Position numbers and translations under genes: made by a program
The notes under the pieces: generated by a model
Database searches by the model: none
Told to the model about the DNA's origin: nothing
What the model saw: the letters and a program-made list of their open reading frames with translations, nothing else
Shown: in pieces, positions 11,216-19,473 of the stretch
Layout of the letters: each line of letters starts with the position of its first letter
How positions within the stretch are numbered: the first letter of the stretch is position 1
Assembly (NCBI GenBank): GCA_964387935.1
Contig: CAYLZN010000009.1
Coordinates: 1-44,156, forward strand
Length of the DNA stretch: 44,156 bases
Direction of reading: 5' to 3'
Source of the DNA: CAYLZN01 sp964387935
GTDB lineage: Bacteria > Acidobacteriota > Vicinamibacteria > Vicinamibacterales > JAFNAJ01

Positions 11216-11779
11216 ATGACGAGACCACGCGTGCTCCTGTCCGGGACTCTGCTGGCGCTGGCGACCGTGCTGGCACTGGCGAGGCCGTCGGCGCAAACCG
11301 AGCAGCCGAACCCGACGCCGCCCTTCAACGTGAACGTGGTGAACGAGCCGAGCTTCAAGCTCATCCCTCCGATCGAACCCCTGCCGGTGCAGGTACCGGA
11401 GTTCGAGCCGTTTCAGGTCGAGCACCGCTTCACCCTGGCGCGAGGCGAGGGAGCAGGGGAAGGCGCGCTCTCGCTCGAGGACGGAGGGAACATCGGGCAA
11501 GAAGGGCAGCACGTCGTCATCGAGCACGTGACGCTGGCGGCGTCCATTCCCGTTGGGCAGAACGTCATCGCCTACATCAAGATCGGCGAAATGAAGCACG
11601 CCCTGGTGCTCACGCCGCAGGGCACCTGGGGCAGCTCCCAGATCCTGCGCGCCAGCCAGCCGATCAAGCTGTACAGCTCAGGAGGTGGGGTCGGCGTCGG
11701 CTGGGGAGGCGTCCAGCGCAGCAGCACAACGGGCACGGCGTCGTTCTACTTCACGGCGTCGGGGTACGTCATGAAGTAG
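11216..11779 (+). CDS. Secreted protein of unknown function
   Basis: A 187-residue protein with a clear signal peptide (LLSGTLLALATVLALA, cleavage near SAQ-TEQ at about 27). A proline-rich segment with repeated P-[VI]-x-P-type patterns (IPPIEPLPVQVPEFEPF) follows, and then a beta-rich domain with glycine-rich stretches. I know no family for it. The start is the ATG after GGGAGGAG. It lies 148 bp downstream of the membrane regulator; that spacer shows nothing recognisable. Confidence 0.7.
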   Translation: MTRPRVLLSGTLLALATVLALARPSAQTEQPNPTPPFNVNVVNEPSFKLIPPIEPLPVQVPEFEPFQVEHRFTLARGEGAGEGALSLEDGGNIGQEGQHVVIEHVTLAASIPVGQNVIAYIKIGEMKHALVLTPQGTWGSSQILRASQPIKLYSSGGGVGVGWGGVQRSSTTGTASFYFTASGYVMK

Positions 11780-11784
11780 TCCCT

Positions 11785-11845
11785 GATCGGGCGAGACGGC
11801 TGCCGGCCCTCGCCTGATCCACGGACCGGCCGGCATCGCGGCCGG
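11785..11845. terminator. Two hairpins between convergent genes
   Basis: The first hairpin pairs 11785-11795 with 11809-11819 (11 bp, one G-T pair). The second pairs CCGGCCG (11826-11832) with CGGCCGG (11839-11845). They occupy the 80-bp gap between the secreted protein and scdA, which converge, so bidirectional termination is likely although no T runs are present. Confidence 0.5.
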
Positions 11846-11859
11846 GCAGGCGCTCTGGG

Positions 11860-12579
11860 TCACCCGCGCTCCAGCGCCAGGGCCTTCGGGAACAGGATGT
11901 TGTTCTCCAGGTGCACGTGGCGGTGCAGGTCGTTCTCGAACGCCTTCAGCTCCTCGAGGGTCACCCGATAGGTCGAGCAGCCGTCGGCGGGCGGCTGGTA
12001 GTCACCGGTGATCGTCCTGATGCGGGCCATGGCCCCACCGGCGGACTCGTGTTCGTGCTCCATCATGCGGATGGGGTTCTCCACGGTGCCGAACGGGGCG
12101 GGCGGGACCGGTCTCCCGCTCGCGACGGCCTCGGCCATCGCCACGATGAACGGGAAGAGGATGCGTTCCTCCTTGAACATGTGCGAGTGCATCTCGTCGG
12201 CGACGGCGGCGAAGGTGGCGGCCACCTCGGCCAGTTCCGGATGCCGCTCCCCATGGACCGACGCGATCTTCTTCGTATGTTCGAGCAGCGGCGGAATCGC
12301 CGTCTTCACGTACATGTGATGGTTGGCGACGATGTAGGACACGAGCGCTGGCGGGTCCCAGGTATTGAAGCGCGGCAGTTCCGGCGCTGGCGGTGTGGCG
12401 CTGGCGGCGTCGAGCGCCGCGGCGACATCGGCCACCGCGACGCCGCGCTCCTGGCACACCTGGCCGAGCGGGCGATTCCCGCCGCAGCAGAAGTCGATCC
12501 CGAACTTGTCGAACACGGCCGCGGTGCGGAAGTCCTCGGCTACGATCTCGCGAACGGTCGTCTGGGGGGTTGGCGACAT
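11860..12579 (-). CDS. scdA: Iron-sulfur cluster repair di-iron protein (ScdA/YtfE/RIC)
   Basis: A 239-residue protein that restores iron-sulfur clusters damaged by NO or peroxide in the cytoplasm. The N-terminal DUF542/ScdA_N domain has FDKFGIDFCCGG at about 24-35. The hemerythrin-like part supplies the di-iron histidines and glutamates: NHHMYV, then HSHMFKEERILFPF, MEHEHESAG and HRHVHLENNILFPK. Length matches the family (about 220-240). The ATG has GGAGG in front. The gene belongs with the nitrate and NO genes to its left and would be an expected target of the NsrR-like regulator or of an Fnr-type regulator. Confidence 0.95.
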   Translation of the reverse strand: MSPTPQTTVREIVAEDFRTAAVFDKFGIDFCCGGNRPLGQVCQERGVAVADVAAALDAASATPPAPELPRFNTWDPPALVSYIVANHHMYVKTAIPPLLEHTKKIASVHGERHPELAEVAATFAAVADEMHSHMFKEERILFPFIVAMAEAVASGRPVPPAPFGTVENPIRMMEHEHESAGGAMARIRTITGDYQPPADGCSTYRVTLEELKAFENDLHRHVHLENNILFPKALALERG

Positions 12580-12585
12580 GGGTCC

Positions 12586-12610
12586 TCCACGAAACTGCTG
12601 GTCTCGTGGA
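12586..12610 (-). promoter_or_regulatory. Leader hairpin of scdA covering the ribosome site
   Basis: Arms TCCACGA (12586-12592) and TCGTGGA (12604-12610) pair perfectly around an 11-base loop. In the transcript this stem includes part of the GGAGG in front of scdA, so it could limit translation. Confidence 0.35.
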
Positions 12611-12637
12611 AGGTAGCGGGATCGTGGGAGAACCGAC

Positions 12638-12653
12638 TATGACGGGGGTCATA
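12638..12653. promoter_or_regulatory. Crp/Fnr-like palindrome upstream of scdA
   Basis: TATGAC (12638-12643) and GTCATA (12648-12653) are perfect complements with a 4-base spacer, the geometry of Fnr-type sites (TTGAT-N4-ATCAA). It lies 59-74 bases before the scdA ATG, a suitable distance for activation, and overlaps the stop of the upstream aminopeptidase gene. Confidence 0.45.
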
Positions 12654-13759
12654 TGCAGGACGGCAGGAGGTGGGCCGATTCCAGCCCCTCCCCTCCGAAG
12701 CGGCCCTCGGTTTCGACCGTCCCCCGATCGGTCACCAGTGTCGGGCGCGTCATCACGCCATCGGTGTGGAGTTCCCCTTCGCCGAAGCCCACCGAGATCG
12801 CACCGAAGGTCCGCTCGGCCTCGAGCAGATTGCCGGACGGCCGGGCTCCCGGGTTGAATCCGATGCAGAAGTGCTCGACCCGTGCGGCCCCGCCTCGGAA
12901 GCGTTCGCCGAGCGCCCGCGCGAGCGCCGGGGGGCCGGTGAAGTCCACGACGACGCCGCACCGAATCGACAGGGTGAGGGGGGCTTCGAAGGCACACCCG
13001 TCCGGGCACGGCCACAGCGTCCCATCGATCACGGCGACGCCTTCGACGGTTGACGACACGCCCCGAAACGCGAGCTGACCGCCCAGGAAGGTCGCCTCCC
13101 CGGCGCGAGGCAGGCCGCTTGGGGGGAACACGAACGGCAGCGGCCCTGGCGGTGCCGGACGACAGCGCGCCGCCAGGCGCTCGGCGCCTGCACGATCGGC
13201 CCAGCGGCTCGCCACGAGCCCCAGACGCCGGCGTGCCCCACGCACGACTCGCGACACGCGGCCCGGCGACAACCGCAGCGCCATGTGGAGACTCGTACCG
13301 GCTCCGGTCGTGATCGTCAGCGTCCGGGCCTCCTCGAGCGCCCGCTTCAGGTCGAGGCCCAGCGTGAACATGCGTGCGTGGTCCACCTGCCCGACACAGC
13401 GAATGAAGGAGTCGCTGTCGAGGCCCGCGANNNNNNNNNNACAGCCTGGCCCCGGATCGATTGGCCACATCCCACACGTCGGTGAGGTAGAAATATTGAT
13501 CGGCAAGCTCACAGACCACCTGGGGCGGGGTCGACGTCATCGCCGCCGTGATGGTCCGCGCCTGGTCGCGGAGCGGTGTCCTGGAATCGAGCCGCAGGAC
13601 CGACGCCTGCGACCCGCGTTGTCGTGCCCCAGCGGCGATCGCGTCGCCGAGCGCGCGGTCGCTGCGCTCATCCAGGTACAACAGCAGGTGCTCGCCCTCC
13701 TGCAAATGGAGCACTCCGTCGAGCAGCACCTCGACCGCCTGCTGGACGCGTTCGGTCAC
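12649..13759 (-). CDS. M29-like aminopeptidase family protein, interrupted by an assembly gap
   Basis: The third gene of a coupled operon. The first 106 residues (from the GTG at 13759) read up to RSGARL; the frame then changes across ten Ns and resumes at AGLDSDSFIRCVGQ. The rest resembles the thermophilic metallopeptidase M29 / leucyl aminopeptidase T group: PSGLPRAGEATFLGG, FNPGARPSGNLLEAERTFG, and HTDGVMTRPTL near the end. These are the areas where that family carries its metal-binding Glu and His residues. The frame jump shows only that the true gap length is not 10 modulo 3, not that the gene is broken. Total length should be about 370 residues. The GTG overlaps the acyltransferase stop (GTGA). 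Confidence 0.7.
13431..13440. other. Assembly gap of ten N
   Basis: Ten Ns inside the aminopeptidase gene. The reading frame differs on the two sides, so ten is a placeholder and not the real length. Confidence 0.98.
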
Positions 13760-15054
13760 AGCGACACCTCCCTGTCGAGCAACGTCTCTGCGTCGGCGAC
13801 ATGCACGGATGATCCGGTCCTCGTGATGACGACGACCCCGGTCGTGCCGTTCGTGCGGGCCTCACGCAGGGCCCCGTCGAGGTCGAAGGATCCCTCGCCT
13901 GGGATGCGGACGAGCAGAGGACGCCCGGCGCGAATCGTGATGGGCCTTCGGGCATCGAGCCGGGCGGCCATCCCGGTGGCGCGGTCGGCGAGGACGAAAT
14001 GCCAGCGACACTGACCGGCCCGCCACGAGGGTTCGACCCGCGGCGCCCAGAGACGTTTCGCCCTGAAGACGCCGGAGGCGGCCCACCCGGGACTCAGGCC
14101 GAGGGCGACGTACCTTGCCCCGCTCGTGCAGGCCCAGCGAACCCCTTCCCATCTGAGACCCACCTGGAGGCTGCTGGCGAGGTGTGGGTGCTCGAGCGTC
14201 AGGTCGGCGAGACCCTCTTCGCCGATGAAGGCCACCGGACCGATCTGGCGCAGCAACACCCCGGCCACGGGCCGGTCCTCGCGCACCAGGAGCAGGAGCG
14301 CTCCCCCAGCCGCGGCGATGTCGTGCCACTGTCGATCCGCCGGACTGACCATCGCCGCCTCGCCGTGGCGACGTCGGACGTGCGGCAGGTACAGATCGCG
14401 GTGGAACTCGGCGAATGCGGCGCGATCGACGGTCAGCCTCACGTCCAGGCCCGCCTGCTCCAGCCGGGCGAGCTTGCGCCGCACTTCCGACCGTTCGGGC
14501 CCCCGGAGGAGTTCGGCCGGGGAGCGGTCCAGCGGCAGGAGCTGACCGACCATGGGCTCCGACGAGAACCGGCGGCACCCGCGCGGAAGCTGCAGCCGGG
14601 CGGGGGCCGCGGCGGGCAGTGCACACACGACGAGGTCGGCCTCCTCCAGGAGCCTGGCCACACCGGTGCTCAGCCGCCATTGCGCGATTCGTGCTACCTG
14701 CTCGAGCGTCCCGGCGTCGCCCTCGAGCATGCGAATCACGCCGAGGGCCTCGCGACGGTCACCCACGATGGCCACCGGCGACTCGCCACAGCGTACGCGC
14801 CACACGTCGCACCGCGGCGCCGACCCTGCCAGCGCGGCGCACCTCCCCAGGTGCTGCACCGCCGGCATGATCCAGGGCCACGCAGGCGCCGGCCACGCGC
14901 GTGCCCGCAACGTCAGCGCGTCGGCGCGCTCGACCCCGCGATCGCAGAGCCACGACAGCCGGGCCCTGACGTGCCGGTATAGCAGGCGTGTGAGGCGTTC
15001 GCGGGTTGCCTCGGGTTGCCTCCCGGCCACCGCCTTGGCGCGCGCCCCGGTCAC
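13756..15054 (-). CDS. GNAT/FemAB-like acyltransferase
   Basis: A 432-residue protein in the middle of the asparagine-synthase operon. The frame opens upstream at 15201, but those residues overlap the previous gene; the GTG at 15054 forms a GTGA overlap with its stop, so I start there. The central region matches FemAB/GNAT-like N-acyltransferases: SEVRRKLARLEQAGLDVRL, then FAEFHRDLYLPHVRRRHGE, then GGALLLLVREDRPVAGVLLR and YVALGLSPGWAASGVFRAK. A C-terminal extension of about 80 residues is unfamiliar. Expected chemistry is transfer of an acyl or aminoacyl group to an amine; the substrate is unknown. Confidence 0.72.
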   Translation of the reverse strand: MTGARAKAVAGRQPEATRERLTRLLYRHVRARLSWLCDRGVERADALTLRARAWPAPAWPWIMPAVQHLGRCAALAGSAPRCDVWRVRCGESPVAIVGDRREALGVIRMLEGDAGTLEQVARIAQWRLSTGVARLLEEADLVVCALPAAAPARLQLPRGCRRFSSEPMVGQLLPLDRSPAELLRGPERSEVRRKLARLEQAGLDVRLTVDRAAFAEFHRDLYLPHVRRRHGEAAMVSPADRQWHDIAAAGGALLLLVREDRPVAGVLLRQIGPVAFIGEEGLADLTLEHPHLASSLQVGLRWEGVRWACTSGARYVALGLSPGWAASGVFRAKRLWAPRVEPSWRAGQCRWHFVLADRATGMAARLDARRPITIRAGRPLLVRIPGEGSFDLDGALREARTNGTTGVVVITRTGSSVHVADAETLLDREVSL

Positions 15055-16973
15055 GAGGCCACCCTCGACCCCGAGGCGAAGCCGGTGGGCAGCGTGGCGT
15101 CCAGACCCCGGCGGTCCATCTCCCGAAACAGCAGCTCCAGCGTCATCAGGGGTGCGATCTTGCCAACCGTCCACAGCTCCCCGGACAGGTGTCGTCGCCA
15201 CAGATCCTCGACCGCCCGGGGACGCACGATCTCACCGACGAGCGTGCGCGGTCGCAGCAGCAGGTCCTCGGCCCAGCCGCGCAACTCGTGCCGGAGGTAG
15301 CCCTCGTAGTCGGCATACAGGGTGCTGGCCGTGGGAGAAGCTCCGGGGAACACACGGCGCAGGCGGTTGGCGACCCGCCTGAGCGTCCGGTGCCGCTGGC
15401 GAAGCCACCAGCTGGTCGTCGGCAGCTCGAGGTCCTTGTCGCGGGGGATGCGCGTCAGGGCGGGCATCTGCCTGCTCAGGACCTCACAGCGGAGCCTGGG
15501 GGTCGTGCGAATCGACTCCGGCAATGCGTAGAGGAACTCGATCAGGTTGTAGTCGAAGAACGGGCACCGGACGTCGACGGCCGTCCGGGCCAGCACGACC
15601 TGGTTCTGCAGCGAGCGCCGCACGACCTGCTGCAGGTAGAACCAGTCGGCCCGACGATCCGGCGGATACCGCCGGGTCGCGGCCAGGGACCGGACCATCG
15701 TCTCTCGCGCGAGGGGCGCCAGGTGTCGTCCAGCCGACGTGTCGAGCAACTCGGCGGCTTCCTCGTCGGTGAGGCCGGGCCAGGTGAATTCGCGGCAGAA
15801 GGCCTTGTAGAACGTGTCCTCGAGGCTGGCCTCGCTGGCCGGGTGCCTGAAGTCCCGGTCCTTGTAGAAGTTGATGCTGCCGCCGAGCACCGTGCCGCCA
15901 TCCCAGCCCGACAGGTTGACGTCGATGATCTCGCGCGCCGCCTCGAGCACCGAGGTGCCGTGGCTGTGGATCCAGCTGTGCTGGCCGTCGGTGACGGCGA
16001 GGTGGAATGCGGCCTGCTCCTCGACCCATCGGCCGTCGAGCAGGGGAAACCAGTGATTCGACACCCCGGCCGCGTCGGCCAGCCGTCTGGCCAGCTCCAC
16101 GTCCCGGCAACCCGGCACGCCGAAGGTGAGCGTGGCGGGCTGGGCGTGCGCCGCCGCGAAGGCGAGGATGGTGCGGCCGTCGAGGCCGCCACTCAGGAAG
16201 ATGCCTGGCCGGCGTGCCGGCCGAAGGCGGCGCTGCACGCTTTGCGCGAACAGCGCGCCGCACTCTTCGACCGCGTCGTCGAAGCCGATCCGCTCGCGCA
16301 GACGGATCTGGTCCCAGTCCCAGTAGCGGATCAGCGACAGCCACCCGTCGCGGGGCCGGTATCTCAGCAGGCTGGCGGGCGGCAGCACCTTGATGTCCTC
16401 GAACCAGGTGGTGTCGTCGAGCAGCTGCTGGAAGCGGATGAACTGCGACAGCGCCGCGGCATCGAGCCGGAGGGGCACGCCGTCGATGCCCGTGAGCGCC
16501 CGGATCGACGGGGCCAGCGCCAGCCCGCCGGCCCAGCGGACAAAATAGTGTGGGTACAAACCAAAGCGATCGTTGGCGATGGACAACTCGCCAGCGGGCC
16601 CGTCCCAGATGGCGACGATGTGCTCGCCTTCGAGCGCAGGGGCCCACGAGTCCGGATCGCGCCGGTAGCGGTCGAGGACCGCGCGCGCGACACGCGCCTC
16701 GACGTCGGACGGGCTCCCCGCCGTGCCCACGGGGCCCCCGTCGATCCCGTGGATGTCACCGACGCCGACGACGTGGATTCCCCCGGCGGCTCCGATCCAT
16801 GGGCCGCTCCAGCCGCCGGTGAGACCGCACGCGGCCAGGTGAACGGCCTCTCCGGAGGCGGCATGCGCGACACGGTCGGACGGCCGGCTGACCGTCGCGC
16901 TGGCCAGGGCGGCCAGGCGCTCGGTGCCACGCTCGCGAGCGACCGGCCCTGCAACGGTCATGATGCCGATCAT
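15051..16973 (-). CDS. Asparagine-synthase-like amide ligase lacking the glutaminase cysteine
   Basis: A 640-residue AsnB-like protein and the first gene of a three-gene operon. The N-terminal Ntn region is present (DRFGLYPHYFVRW, LAPSIRAL), but the protein begins MIGIM, so the usual Cys2 nucleophile is absent and glutamine hydrolysis is unlikely. The synthetase half has the ATP pyrophosphatase loop FLSGGLDGRTI (the usual final Ser of SGGxDS is Gly) and later VRCPFFDYNLIEFLYALPES. Such proteins form amide bonds in lasso peptide, beta-lactam and polysaccharide pathways. Its partners, an acyltransferase and a peptidase, point to modification of a peptide or amino sugar. No precursor gene was recognised. 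Confidence 0.88.
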   Translation of the reverse strand: MIGIMTVAGPVARERGTERLAALASATVSRPSDRVAHAASGEAVHLAACGLTGGWSGPWIGAAGGIHVVGVGDIHGIDGGPVGTAGSPSDVEARVARAVLDRYRRDPDSWAPALEGEHIVAIWDGPAGELSIANDRFGLYPHYFVRWAGGLALAPSIRALTGIDGVPLRLDAAALSQFIRFQQLLDDTTWFEDIKVLPPASLLRYRPRDGWLSLIRYWDWDQIRLRERIGFDDAVEECGALFAQSVQRRLRPARRPGIFLSGGLDGRTILAFAAAHAQPATLTFGVPGCRDVELARRLADAAGVSNHWFPLLDGRWVEEQAAFHLAVTDGQHSWIHSHGTSVLEAAREIIDVNLSGWDGGTVLGGSINFYKDRDFRHPASEASLEDTFYKAFCREFTWPGLTDEEAAELLDTSAGRHLAPLARETMVRSLAATRRYPPDRRADWFYLQQVVRRSLQNQVVLARTAVDVRCPFFDYNLIEFLYALPESIRTTPRLRCEVLSRQMPALTRIPRDKDLELPTTSWWLRQRHRTLRRVANRLRRVFPGASPTASTLYADYEGYLRHELRGWAEDLLLRPRTLVGEIVRPRAVEDLWRRHLSGELWTVGKIAPLMTLELLFREMDRRGLDATLPTGFASGSRVAS

Positions 16974-17159
16974 GGATGGTCAGCCGCACCCGGAAGCCGT
17001 CCTGGGCCGGCCTGAAGGGACGGGCGGCCAGCGGCGCGGCGGGTGGGGTTCGTGCGGAAGTGATGCAAGGAGTGCGCCGGCCGAACGCGCAATCGGCCGT
17101 GCGGGTCATGCATCGCACCGTGGCGCCCAGGCGGCTGGACGGCCAGATAGATGTCTAAC

Positions 17160-17188
17160 TTGACACCATGTCACCAGCGCACCATAAT
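17160..17188 (+). promoter_or_regulatory. Sigma70-type promoter and operator of toxin-antitoxin module 1
   Basis: TTGACA (17160-17165), a 17-bp spacer and CATAAT (17183-17188) give a near-consensus promoter. The -35 overlaps the inverted repeat TGACA-CCA-TGTCA (17161-17173), a likely autoregulatory operator. The expected start point, 6-7 bases after the -10, coincides with the GTG at 17195, so the transcript is probably leaderless. The rest of the 221-bp spacer from 16974 shows nothing else recognisable. Confidence 0.7.
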
Positions 17189-17194
17189 GCTGGC

Positions 17195-17428
17195 GTGCGT
17201 CTCACCGTTCGCCTGGACGACGACCTCCATCGTATGGCCAGTGCCTACGCCGCGGCGGAGGGCTGCTCGATCAGCACCGCGATCAACCGGCTCCTTCGGC
17301 GGTTGATCGCGGGCGGCACCGTCGCCCGCCGGGGCAACGAACGGTTTCCGGTTTCGAAGACCAGAGGCAGCCGGGTGGTGACCACCGCGGAGGTTCGAAG
17401 GCTCGAGTCCGAGGACGAGGACTCGTGA
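17195..17428 (+). CDS. Ribbon-helix-helix antitoxin (VapB type)
   Basis: A 77-residue DNA-binding antitoxin. The N-terminal strand VRLTVRLDDDLHRMASAYAA and helix SISTAINRLLRRLIAG are typical of ribbon-helix-helix antitoxins; the acidic tail (LESEDEDS) would bind the toxin. An upstream ATG at 17168 lies before the -10 box, so the GTG at 17195 is chosen, directly in front of the ribbon strand. Its stop overlaps the toxin GTG (GTGA). Confidence 0.8.
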   Translation: MRLTVRLDDDLHRMASAYAAAEGCSISTAINRLLRRLIAGGTVARRGNERFPVSKTRGSRVVTTAEVRRLESEDEDS

Positions 17429-17829
17429 TCTGGCTGCTGGACGGCTCCGTGCTCGTGGCGTTGGTCCTCGACCGGCACGCCGATCATGCTCGAGTCAAGC
17501 GTTGGCTCGAGCCCCTCCTGGATGCGTTTGCGACCTGTGCCGTCACCCAGGGCACGCTCCTGAGGCTCCACATGCGGCTTGCTGAGGACCAGACGGCCCA
17601 GGCGGCGTGGTCGGTCCTGCGCGCCGTCGTCGAGGATCCCCTGCACCAATACTGGGATGATGGCTTTGGCTACCTGGAGGTCGATCATGCCCTCCTCCAG
17701 GGGCCACAGCAGGTCACGGATGCCTGGCTCGCAGAGTTGGCACACAGGCGCAACGGGCGTGTCGCGACCCTCGACCAGGGCTTCGCGACACTCTACCCGG
17801 ATCGGGTGTCGCTCGTGCCCGTCCTCTGA
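17425..17829 (+). CDS. PIN-domain ribonuclease toxin (VapC type)
   Basis: A 134-residue PIN toxin that should cut RNA when its antitoxin is lost. First acidic residue Asp6 in LLDGSVLVALVL; the middle segment TQGTLLRL lacks the common Glu; the C-terminal acids are in VTDAWLAELA and ATLDQGFA. Length fits VapC. The GTG overlaps the antitoxin stop. Confidence 0.85.
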   Translation: MIWLLDGSVLVALVLDRHADHARVKRWLEPLLDAFATCAVTQGTLLRLHMRLAEDQTAQAAWSVLRAVVEDPLHQYWDDGFGYLEVDHALLQGPQQVTDAWLAELAHRRNGRVATLDQGFATLYPDRVSLVPVL

Positions 17830-17878
17830 CGTCCGGCCTCCTGCTTCCGTTTCCCCGCTGAGGGTTTTTCGACCCCCG

Positions 17879-17930
17879 GGCGCGTGGCACCCGGGTTCCC
17901 CACGCACGCGGCACCTGGCACCCGGCACTA
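17879..17930. repeat. Heptamer array A
   Basis: Five GGC-led heptamers: GGCGCGT and GGCACCC in tandem at 17879-17892, then after 17 bases GGCACCT, GGCACCC and GGCACTA at 17910-17930. The array lies in the 169-bp spacer between convergent vapC and SMP-30; nothing else is visible there. Confidence 0.75.
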
Positions 17931-17998
17931 TGTCTGGCGCCGGTAGACATCCACCACGCGCATGTCCGCGCGAACCGGACCGCCGGGCAGGCCGGCGC

Positions 17999-18916
17999 TT
18001 ATCTCCCCCCCGGCGCAATCCCGCGGACGGCGGTCCTGATCCGATACACGCTCGTCCCGGCGGTCAGGAACAGCGTCGAGAAGTCCGCCTCGCCGAAGGT
18101 GATGTTCGCGGCGTGCTCCTCCATCTCGAACAGGCCGAGGAACTCCCCGGCGTCCGTGTGCACCGACACGCCGCCGGCACCGGTGGACCACAGGCGCCCG
18201 TCGGTGTCCACCTTCATTCCGTCCGGATTCCCGCGCCGCGGATCACCGCGCTGATCCAAGAACAGCGTGCGGGGGCCGAGCGAGAGATCGGTGCGCATCG
18301 CGTACCGCCAGATCACCCGCTCCCGCGAGTCGCCGAGGTAGAGCACGGACTCGTCCGGGGAGAAGGCGAGGCCGTTGGGCTGCGTGAAGTCGTTCTGGGA
18401 CAGCAGGTGGAGTCGGCCGTCCGGATCGAGGCGAAAGACGCCCTGAAAGGAGAGCGACTGGGTCTGTCCTTCGGCGCCGAATCGGGGTGACCGGTTGGGG
18501 TCGCAGCCGTAGGTCGGGTCGGTGAAGAAGATCGCGCCGGAGGAATGCACCACCAGATCGTTGGGGCTGTTGAGCGCCGATCCCTGCCACTGGCCGGCCA
18601 GCGTCGTCGCGAGGGCCGGCGAGTCGTAGGCAAAGCGGGACACGCGCCGCCCGCCGTGTTCGCAGGCGAGGATGCAGCCTGCCGCATCCAGCGTGAGCCC
18701 GTTGGCCCATCCGCTCGGCTCTCGGTAGACCTCCGCGTGCGTGCGGCCCGGCCGCCAGCGGAGGGTCCGGTTGCCGGGGATGTCGCTGAAGAGCAGCGCC
18801 TCGTCTGTCGGGATCCAGATCGGTCCTTCGGTGAAGCCGAAGCCGGTACACAGCCGTTCGGGCTGCCCCAGCAGCAGTTCCGAGATCCCCCGGTCAACGT
18901 CGAGGCGCATCGGCAT
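17999..18916 (-). CDS. SMP-30/gluconolactonase family protein
   Basis: A 305-residue six-bladed beta-propeller lactonase. Family features include FTEGPIWIPTDEALLFSDIP at the N-terminus with the metal-binding Glu, ANGLTLDAAG, the central SPNDLVVHSSGAIFFTDPTY with its Asn and Asp, and QPNGLAFSPDESVLYLGDS. It probably hydrolyses a sugar lactone in the cytoplasm; no signal peptide is visible. The start at MPMRLDVD overlaps the end of an alpha/beta-hydrolase remnant. Confidence 0.93.
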   Translation of the reverse strand: MPMRLDVDRGISELLLGQPERLCTGFGFTEGPIWIPTDEALLFSDIPGNRTLRWRPGRTHAEVYREPSGWANGLTLDAAGCILACEHGGRRVSRFAYDSPALATTLAGQWQGSALNSPNDLVVHSSGAIFFTDPTYGCDPNRSPRFGAEGQTQSLSFQGVFRLDPDGRLHLLSQNDFTQPNGLAFSPDESVLYLGDSRERVIWRYAMRTDLSLGPRTLFLDQRGDPRRGNPDGMKVDTDGRLWSTGAGGVSVHTDAGEFLGLFEMEEHAANITFGEADFSTLFLTAGTSVYRIRTAVRGIAPGGR

Positions 18917-19049
18917 CAGCGGCCTCCTGCATCAGGTGTGGGAAGAACGCGACGTCGCGCGCGACGGCCTGCTCGCGGGTGTCGCCCTGGAAGAAGTGAT
19001 CGCTGCCAGGATACGTGAAGAAGGCCCGGAGCGTCGCGTCTTCGCCGCA
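18894..19049 (-). pseudogene. Remnant of an alpha/beta hydrolase C-terminus
   Basis: Directly after the vapC2 stop and in the same frame, an open stretch of about 50 codons reads AFFTYPGSDHFFQGDT and then ARDVAFFPHLMQEA before a stop inside the SMP-30 start. YPGSDHFF resembles the catalytic-His region near the end of dienelactone-hydrolase or S9-type alpha/beta hydrolases. No start codon or upstream part remains; the toxin module sits where the rest of the gene would be. Confidence 0.5.
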
Positions 19050-19469
19050 TCATTTCTCGAGGAGTCGGGCCAGCGCGTCCGCCGGATTCAGGACGAGCAC
19101 CCCTCGAAGGCGCTGCCCGAAGAGCGGACCGAAGTGCGTCCGGTCGCCGGTCACCAGCACGTCCGCGCCGGTCGCGACGGCGGCGGCCAGGATCGGCGCG
19201 TCCTTCGGAGGCAGTCCCTGCTCCGCTGCCCACGCGACGTCGGCCGGGGTGGCCTCGGGAACCAGGTCGAACTGCTGGAGGGTCGCATCGAGCCGGGGCA
19301 GCGCCTCGGCATGCTCGAGCGCGAGGTTCTTTCGAGCTTCCTCGGCGGCATGCCGCGACGTGACGAGGCTCGATCGGCCCGGACGCGCCAGATCGAGAAT
19401 CGCCGCGGCCCGGCCGGCAGGGTTGTGGGCGGCCGTGAAGATCACGTTGGCATCGAGGAACAGGCGCAT
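19050..19469 (-). CDS. PIN-domain toxin (VapC type), module 2
   Basis: A 139-residue PIN protein: Asp6 in LFLDANVIFTAAH, Glu in HAAEEARKNL, Asp in LPPKDAPILAAA and Asp in LVTGDRTHFGPL, so all four expected acidic positions are present. It follows its AbrB-type antitoxin by 4 bp. Its last codons run into the hydrolase remnant. Confidence 0.88.
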   Translation of the reverse strand: MRLFLDANVIFTAAHNPAGRAAAILDLARPGRSSLVTSRHAAEEARKNLALEHAEALPRLDATLQQFDLVPEATPADVAWAAEQGLPPKDAPILAAAVATGADVLVTGDRTHFGPLFGQRLRGVLVLNPADALARLLEK

Positions 19470-19473
19470 GCCG

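Noticed and set aside
15006..17015. 669-codon plus-strand open frame
   Set aside because: Exact antisense of the asparagine-synthase-like gene, low-complexity composition.
16970..17113. 47-codon minus-strand frame ending with ATGA overlap at the ligase start, possible peptide precursor
   Set aside because: Arginine-, proline- and histidine-rich random-looking product without leader or core features; kept only as a note in the operon finding.
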